From Pseudomonadota bacterium (GTDB taxonomy: Bacteria; Pseudomonadota; Gammaproteobacteria; Burkholderiales; Burkholderiaceae_B), in assembly GCA_023422555.1 (NCBI GenBank), contig JAFAGQ010000210.1, positions 1 through 11,271 on the forward strand: a stretch of DNA of 11,271 nucleotides. The letters are read 5' to 3'. Numbering within the stretch: the first letter of the stretch is position 1; each line of letters opens with the position of its first letter. Under the pieces are notes generated by a model that saw only the letters and a list, made by a program, of their open reading frames with translations, had not been told where the DNA came from and ran no database searches. A program made the translations under genes and the position numbers. Below are positions 6,314 to 11,271 of this stretch, piece after piece.

Positions 6314-6943
6314 ATGACATCTGCACTACGAACCAAGGAACTGCCAGCCCTGCGTGTTGGCATCGGCGGCCCGGTCGGCTCCGGCAAGACCACGCTGCTC
6401 GAAATGCTCTGCAAGCGAATGGCAGATCAATATGATCTTGTCGCCATCACAAATGATATTTATACAAAAGAAGATCAGCGTCTGCTGACCGTCTCGGGCG
6501 CACTGCCACCCGAAAGAATCATGGGTGTGGAAACCGGAGGTTGTCCTCACACTGCGATACGCGAAGACGCATCCATCAATCTGCGTGCCATTGATCAGAT
6601 GCTGCAACGCTTCCCTGAAGCTGATATTGTATTCATTGAATCAGGCGGAGATAATCTGGCCGCGACATTCAGTCCTGAGTTATCTGACCTGACGATTTAT
6701 GTGATTGACGTTGCAGGCGGAGAAAAAATCCCACGCAAGGGCGGTCCTGGCATCACCAAATCTGATCTGCTGATAATCAATAAAACCGATCTGGCCCCGC
6801 ATGTGGGCGCCTCGCTTGACATTATGCGCCAGGACACCGAACGCATGCGCCAGCAACGCCCGTTTGTCATGTGCAATATGAAAACCGGCGAAGGCCTGGG
6901 CATGGTCATTCAGTTCATTGAAAAAGCAGGTATGCTCGCATGA
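6314..6943 (+). CDS. ureG: Urease accessory GTPase UreG
   Basis: This 209-residue SIMIBI-class GTPase uses GTP hydrolysis to drive nickel insertion into apo-urease with UreD, UreF and UreE. Visible motifs are the P-loop GPVGSGKT (19-26), the nickel-binding CPH motif (77-79) in GVETGGCPHTAIREDAS, FIESGGDNL (107-115), and the guanine-specificity motif NKTD (156-159). It has no His-rich N-terminal extension, so nickel storage is left to UreE. The length is standard. The start has AGGA at 6301-6304, 9 bases upstream. It is the last gene of the cluster and its stop is 41 bases from the end of the convergent glycosyltransferase gene. Confidence 0.98.
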   Translation: MTSALRTKELPALRVGIGGPVGSGKTTLLEMLCKRMADQYDLVAITNDIYTKEDQRLLTVSGALPPERIMGVETGGCPHTAIREDASINLRAIDQMLQRFPEADIVFIESGGDNLAATFSPELSDLTIYVIDVAGGEKIPRKGGPGITKSDLLIINKTDLAPHVGASLDIMRQDTERMRQQRPFVMCNMKTGEGLGMVIQFIEKAGMLA

Positions 6944-6967
6944 CCCCACTGCTGGGGCACCAGCGGG
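6944..6967. terminator. Possible weak hairpin terminator between convergent genes
   Basis: Right after the ureG stop, CCCCA (6944-6948) can pair with TGGGG (6953-6957) around CTGC. Alternatively CTGCTGG (6949-6955) can pair with CCAGCGG (6960-6966) around GGCA, with one G-U pair. The two structures share bases and exclude each other. No T-run follows on either strand, so this is not a classic intrinsic terminator. Its position between converging genes is the main reason to list it. Confidence 0.25.
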
Positions 6968-6984
6968 TCGGTAGTGACATTCAA

Positions 6985-8727
6985 TCAGCGAGTGCCAATA
7001 CCTTTTCGGCAAAACGGCATCACCGCTCCGGCATCAAGCCTGTAAACACGAAAGCGGCCGTCAATCGCATAGGGCTGAATGCTCGCGAGCTCAGGGAAAT
7101 CGTGTGACCGCTTTTCGTCTGACAGAATCCAGCGTCGCTGCGACTGCGGCCTGCACATGCTCTCACGAAAAGCGTCAGGCAGTACGAATCGCTGTTGCGC
7201 CTGCGCACCAAGAAATTCACGTGCATCCCACAATTCTTTCTGCCAGTTGTCCTGACTACCCATCCCTGGATCATCCCAGCCACTAACCACCGCCAGACCC
7301 GGAAAGCGTCCCAGGTAGAATCCAAAATCAAAAGGGTAATAATCAAGACTGAAATACTGGTCCCCCGCCCGGTCCGCTGCCGGGATCTGCCTGATGGCAT
7401 CGGCAATACGACTGCTTCCTGGCAGATTTGCAAATGTCATATAAATCAGGCTGGCAATACTCAGCAGCACACAGACAGAGAGCCGAATCAGAAAATTGCG
7501 CCCAATCACACGCGTATTAACAGCGTCAGGCCTGTACTGACTGTCTTTGGCCGATCCTCTCAATGTCATGTCTCGCTCAGACATTGTCGCGCGCACCCGT
7601 GAGCCGGCAAAAAACTCTGCGAATATAAATGCCAGAGGTGGCAGGACTGGCAGAATATAACCGACCAGTTTGGACTGCGGGATGGAAAAAAATCCCAATA
7701 TAACAATCATCCATATCCACATCAGTCGACGAATACACACTTCGCCTTCACCCTGCCAGTACCGGCGCGAAAAAATGGCAGTCATCCCTCTGCGATACCA
7801 GGCAAACATGGTCACCAACAGAACGGCTGCATAGAACCAGACGGGCATGACATTATTAAAGCCGCCCTGAGAAAAACGGTCAAACTGCTGGTACACAAAG
7901 TAGTAATGGAAGAATCCCGGGAACCGACTCTGCATGAGAAGAAGCCAGGGAAGCGTTATCAGCAGGAACAGCAATATCCCTGTTGGCCGCAGCAAACCGG
8001 GAATCATCGAATAATATTTTTCAACAAGCAGCCATAACAGCAGAACGGCGCCGGGCAACACAACGCCGATCAACCCCTTGGACAGAAAGCCCAGCGCAGC
8101 AAAGACATACATTGCCATTACCCAGCGCCAGCTATTGATGCCCTGTTGATGCAAAAGCGCAGCAGTCGCTCCGCATAAAATGGTACTGCTGATCATGGCT
8201 GCAACCAGCAAATCCAGATTGGCATAGTGTGCTGCACCGAACATCAGCGGTGTGGTGATCAGAATGATCACGGAACACAAGGCCAGTGACAGATGAGTGA
8301 ATCGGCGCAGAAAAAGAAAAATGCCACTTGTCATCAACACCGCTGCAAAGGCTGGCACCAGTCTTGCGGCAAATTCGTTTTCACCGAAAATTGACATGCT
8401 GATGGCAGTCAGCCAGTAAAACAAAGGCGGCTTATGGAAATAAGGCATGCCATTCAGTAGTGGCGTGCCCCACTCCCGGGCATGCAACATTTCCAGAGCC
8501 ACCCCGACATAACGCCCTTCGTCCGGGTTAAGTAAAGGCCAGGTATGATTCGCCACCACAAACCACAGCGTACCTATCAGCAGCACCAGCCAGAATGCGC
8601 CAGGCCGGGCGGCAAGTTTCCAGAGCCAGCGCGCACGTGCGCCTTCGGCTGGAAATGAAGTAAAGGATAATTGCACAAAAATCAGAAAGAAATTAACGAT
8701 AACAGCACCCATGGTAGCTTGCTGCAC
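6985..8727 (-). CDS. ArnT-like polytopic glycosyltransferase (GT83/PMT type)
   Basis: This protein of about 580 residues resembles ArnT and other GT-C transferases that move a sugar from an undecaprenyl-phosphate carrier to lipid A or another acceptor at the periplasmic face. Numbered from the GTG at 8727, motifs are LNPDEGRYVGVALEML (66-81) with the catalytic-type Asp69-Glu70, YFHKPPLFYW (96-105), FLSKGLIG (214-221), and FFSIPQSKLVGYILPVLPPLA (346-366), which closely matches the ArnT S-x-x-K-L-x-x-Y-I-L-P block. About a dozen hydrophobic helices span 8-435; a soluble periplasmic-type domain fills about 436-580, as in ArnT. The start is unsure: an in-frame ATG at 8712 would give five residues fewer, and neither start has a good ribosome binding site. 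No other arn gene is in the window, so donor sugar and acceptor are unknown. It lies 76 bases downstream of the yhdP-like gene on the same strand. Confidence 0.88.
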   Translation of the reverse strand: MQQATMGAVIVNFFLIFVQLSFTSFPAEGARARWLWKLAARPGAFWLVLLIGTLWFVVANHTWPLLNPDEGRYVGVALEMLHAREWGTPLLNGMPYFHKPPLFYWLTAISMSIFGENEFAARLVPAFAAVLMTSGIFLFLRRFTHLSLALCSVIILITTPLMFGAAHYANLDLLVAAMISSTILCGATAALLHQQGINSWRWVMAMYVFAALGFLSKGLIGVVLPGAVLLLWLLVEKYYSMIPGLLRPTGILLFLLITLPWLLLMQSRFPGFFHYYFVYQQFDRFSQGGFNNVMPVWFYAAVLLVTMFAWYRRGMTAIFSRRYWQGEGEVCIRRLMWIWMIVILGFFSIPQSKLVGYILPVLPPLAFIFAEFFAGSRVRATMSERDMTLRGSAKDSQYRPDAVNTRVIGRNFLIRLSVCVLLSIASLIYMTFANLPGSSRIADAIRQIPAADRAGDQYFSLDYYPFDFGFYLGRFPGLAVVSGWDDPGMGSQDNWQKELWDAREFLGAQAQQRFVLPDAFRESMCRPQSQRRWILSDEKRSHDFPELASIQPYAIDGRFRVYRLDAGAVMPFCRKGIGTR

Positions 8728-8803
8728 GTCAAATATTCATCAAATTGCGGGCCGGGACGTTCTGCAGGTTTTGCAACGGAAACCCGCTATCACGACTGAA
8801 AAT
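8728..8803. other. Gap between yhdP-like and ArnT-like genes, no clear signal
   Basis: These 76 bases contain no ORF, T-run terminator or recognisable promoter. A widely spaced GCGGG/CCCGC pair (about 8746-8750 and 8782-8786) could close a long, poor hairpin. The two minus-strand genes may therefore be read as one transcript, but the sequence does not prove it. Confidence 0.3.
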
Positions 8804-11271
8804 TCAATGACTGCGATACAGATCGTCAATGCGGGCGTCTGGATCACTGGCCTTGAGCTCGGTTTCAGACGGAAGTGGTACGTCATTTAATAGTGGCTCT
8901 GTCCAGTTTCCTGTCACATGGTAGCGCATGGTCAGCGCGCGCTGCAAAGGCGCCTGTAGCAGCCATTGCGTCAGGAATGCCCCCACACCGACGGCGGGAT
9001 TGACAATGGTTCCGGCAAGAACCGACGCACCGCTGACATCCAGTTTTGGCACGACAACCGCCTGAAAATCCAGGTTCTCGGTTTTCAGATTTGTCATTCC
9101 CGATGCGACAATCGCTGATGATGGGCCGTTAAGCCGAAAATCATCAACGAACAGCCTGCCCGAATCAAAACGCAGGCGGCTGCGCACGGTATCAAAACTG
9201 AGTCCTTCCTGCATTGAATTCCCCAGCGTCTGACCAAAACGAGGCAAGCGTCGGAACGACTGCAGTGACAAGAGCTCAAGCGCCTTGACGGCAGAAGATT
9301 TGACGCTTTCGAGGCGACCATCCTTCAGTTCTGCATTCAGATTTCCATTCAGGGTCGCAATGTCCATATCCTGCATGTTTTTCCATGCAACGTCCATATC
9401 GATGGTGCCTTTGCCATTCTGGATAACACCGCCCAGCTGATACGTTTCCAGAAACTTGCCCAGATCCGACACAACAATTTTGCCTTTCATATCCAGGTCT
9501 TTCTTTCGTCCCTGCTGGCTGACCGACCCCTGCGCGGCCAGCGATCCGCCGGGATTGACAAGACTGAAATAGTCCAGCTTCCAGTCGTCAGAACCCGCGG
9601 GCTGATAACCCTTGAGAATCAGCTGCCCCATCTCCATTCCATAAACGGTCAGCTTCTTGACTGCCAGATCCAGCCGTGGCAGTCGCGATGTCTTGCCTTT
9701 CGCGCTTGAAGAGGTGTCTGTACCCGTCCCTGCAGCCGTATTCCCGGCCGTATCAGTACTGTTCGCATTCTGCGACGGTGAGCGAATCACATTCAGACTA
9801 TCCAGCCTGACCACCAGGCTTCCCGAATCACTCTTCCCGGATGCAGGTACCCAGGTACCGGAACCCATTGCCTGGTCGGAACTCAGTGTCAGCGCCCATT
9901 GCTTACCGTCTTTTTGCGCCATCAGTCGGGCTGCGGTCAGGGTCTGATCCTTGATCCGCAAGGCATCGCTGTCAATTTCAACGCGCGACACATCCGGCAG
10001 TGTCTGTCTTCCATCGCCACCTGCCGTTCTGTCTGAAAACTCCTCGGTCACCTCTTCCCAGGCTCCGGTGTCCACGGTCGGATTTTTGGCAAGAATGGTC
10101 AGGCCCGCCGATCCCAGCCTGGCAGGCCTGCGCATCCCGATGGTTCCACGACTGAAATAGGGCCCGCGCTCAGTATTGATATCATGCTCAAAGATCGCCT
10201 GCGTACGTGACCCTTCAATATTGATTTCCAGATAACGTTTACCATTGTCCCGGTTGCCTTCGGCGGGACGCCAGGTAATCGTTGTCGGCCAGCGTGCCGC
10301 CGCGGGCTTGCCCATGCCGTCAGGAAAACGCATGGCCAGCCCGGCCAGATTCGATTTGAAATCAACTTTGACTCTGCCACCGGTAAAGAAATGAACCAGA
10401 CTGGTATAGGTTGTTCCTCCGGTGATCCGGTTCATACCACGTACCGGTATCATTTCCTTCAGACCCTCGGCGGTCAGATCGCCCTGAATCGACAATGGCT
10501 TGCCGGGCGTGCCTATCGGGCCGTCCAGAACCACCTTCCCACCCAGCATAGTTCCCGTCACACTCTTTGCCATCAATTCGCTTTCGTTGAACGTCATGAC
10601 GCCGCGCAGCGCCGACGCCCAGGGAAAGTCTGGTGTCAGGCGAAATCGGCTGTTATCAAACTGAATGGAACCCGAAATCGTGGAATTATCGGCATCCAGA
10701 ACGGGAATGTGCAACGTCAGCGGGATCGTCCACTGCCCGCTGGCCTCGGCCTCATCCAGGACATTGTTGATCAGATCTCCCAGGGGACTGATATGGGTAA
10801 ATGTCAGAAAATCCTCTGCCCTGCCTCGGGCGCTGGCCTGAATATCCACCGTCGTATTCTTTTCCAGACTGGACACCACCCCGTGAAAGGAATCCAGATT
10901 CAGACGCTGACCTTCAGGCATGGCGTAAAATGCCTGGGCTGAATCGATGATGATTTCGTCATTTCGAAAATGGATCCTGCCGTTGTCTGAATTGACAACC
11001 GGCCATCGCTTTCCCCGGATATCTTTCTGGTGATAATTCAGAAGCAGATTTTCATAGCTGCCTTCCAGCAGAAAGTGACCTGCATCGGGTGCCAGACCAT
11101 AGGGAAAATCATCAACAACTCCGTTCAGACGGAACTGCGCATCAGACAACCTGCCCTTTTCAAAGGCACTCTTGAGCCATTGGCGTGCATCAGCATCCAT
11201 GACATTGGGCAGGTAATTATGCAGGTTGGGCAAAGACACGTTACCCAGTGTTCCCGTCAGATCGACAATCC
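8804..11271 (-). CDS. YhdP-family AsmA-like envelope protein, C-terminal part (5' end outside window)
   Basis: The frame is open to the window edge, so this is a partial gene: 821 residues plus stop are present. The apparent GTG start at 11239 is internal, because IVDLTGTLGN is encoded in frame upstream of it. YhdP is an inner-membrane-anchored, beta-rich AsmA-like protein involved in phospholipid transport to, and barrier function of, the outer membrane; E. coli YhdP is about 1270 residues, so roughly a third, including the membrane anchor, is missing here. Typical features are repeated beta-strand segments, the C-terminal AsmA-like block LNAELKDGRLESVKSS through LGNSMQEGLSFDTV (about 9190-9350), FRLNGPSSAIVASG (about 9105-9150), and GAFLTQWLLQAPLQRALTMRYHVTGNW near the end. 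A Ser/Thr/Asn/Gly-rich linker interrupts the fold (about 9690-9785). Family assignment is confident; the cellular role is taken from E. coli. Confidence 0.88.
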   Translation of the reverse strand, partial: IVDLTGTLGNVSLPNLHNYLPNVMDADARQWLKSAFEKGRLSDAQFRLNGVVDDFPYGLAPDAGHFLLEGSYENLLLNYHQKDIRGKRWPVVNSDNGRIHFRNDEIIIDSAQAFYAMPEGQRLNLDSFHGVVSSLEKNTTVDIQASARGRAEDFLTFTHISPLGDLINNVLDEAEASGQWTIPLTLHIPVLDADNSTISGSIQFDNSRFRLTPDFPWASALRGVMTFNESELMAKSVTGTMLGGKVVLDGPIGTPGKPLSIQGDLTAEGLKEMIPVRGMNRITGGTTYTSLVHFFTGGRVKVDFKSNLAGLAMRFPDGMGKPAAARWPTTITWRPAEGNRDNGKRYLEINIEGSRTQAIFEHDINTERGPYFSRGTIGMRRPARLGSAGLTILAKNPTVDTGAWEEVTEEFSDRTAGGDGRQTLPDVSRVEIDSDALRIKDQTLTAARLMAQKDGKQWALTLSSDQAMGSGTWVPASGKSDSGSLVVRLDSLNVIRSPSQNANSTDTAGNTAAGTGTDTSSSAKGKTSRLPRLDLAVKKLTVYGMEMGQLILKGYQPAGSDDWKLDYFSLVNPGGSLAAQGSVSQQGRKKDLDMKGKIVVSDLGKFLETYQLGGVIQNGKGTIDMDVAWKNMQDMDIATLNGNLNAELKDGRLESVKSSAVKALELLSLQSFRRLPRFGQTLGNSMQEGLSFDTVRSRLRFDSGRLFVDDFRLNGPSSAIVASGMTNLKTENLDFQAVVVPKLDVSGASVLAGTIVNPAVGVGAFLTQWLLQAPLQRALTMRYHVTGNWTEPLLNDVPLPSETELKASDPDARIDDLYRSH

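Noticed and set aside
10391..10942. A 183-residue plus-strand frame opposite the yhdP-like gene.
   Set aside because: It shows no recognisable motif and lies wholly within a well-supported coding frame on the other strand.
11239..11239. GTG at 11239 as the start of the YhdP-like protein.
   Set aside because: The frame stays open to the window edge and encodes a fitting IVDLTGTLGN upstream; at about 820 residues the protein would be far too short and lack its membrane anchor.
1..11271. CRISPR arrays, tRNA or rRNA genes, insertion sequences, phage genes, toxin-antitoxin or defence systems.
   Set aside because: None were seen on either strand. Coding sequence fills nearly the whole window with known metabolic and envelope families.

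Overview
The window is a urea-utilisation locus of a Gram-negative bacterium, most likely a betaproteobacterium of the Alcaligenaceae type. This rests on the gene order (ureD-ureA-ureJ-ureB-ureC-ureE-ureF-ureG, with ureJ between ureA and ureB as in Bordetella), on a YhdP-type envelope protein, and on a composition that looks only moderately GC-rich by eye, lower than Bordetella itself. The genus is not fixed by the sequence.

Positions 1-6943 (plus strand) form one tightly packed cluster. It opens with the last eight codons of a probable urtD (1-24) and a complete urtE (42-737), the two ATPases of the Urt urea ABC transporter. The urease genes follow: accessory ureD (758-1618), gamma subunit ureA (1732-2034), nickel permease ureJ (2089-2706), beta subunit ureB (2726-3034), catalytic alpha subunit ureC (3031-4746), nickel metallochaperone ureE (4849-5550, strongly His-rich tail), ureF (5531-6250) and the GTPase ureG (6314-6943). 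Together they import urea, bring in nickel, build the UreABC apoenzyme, load its bi-nickel site through UreDFG/UreE, and release ammonia and CO2. All catalytic and metal-ligand residues of UreC that can be checked are present, so the enzyme should be active. No regulator gene lies in the window.

A 41-base gap separates ureG from two convergent minus-strand genes for the cell envelope: an ArnT-like polytopic glycosyltransferase (6985-8727) and the C-terminal 821 residues of a YhdP-family AsmA-like protein (8804 to the window edge, 5' part missing). They have no evident link to urease.

Most of the window is ordinary. The points that deserve a second look are the 12-bp tandem repeat building the UreE His tail, the ureE/ureF overlap that lies one base deletion from a fusion, the AT-rich ureD-ureA gap with small inverted repeats, and the pairing of an orphan ArnT-like enzyme with YhdP. 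I found no clear evidence for a previously undescribed system.
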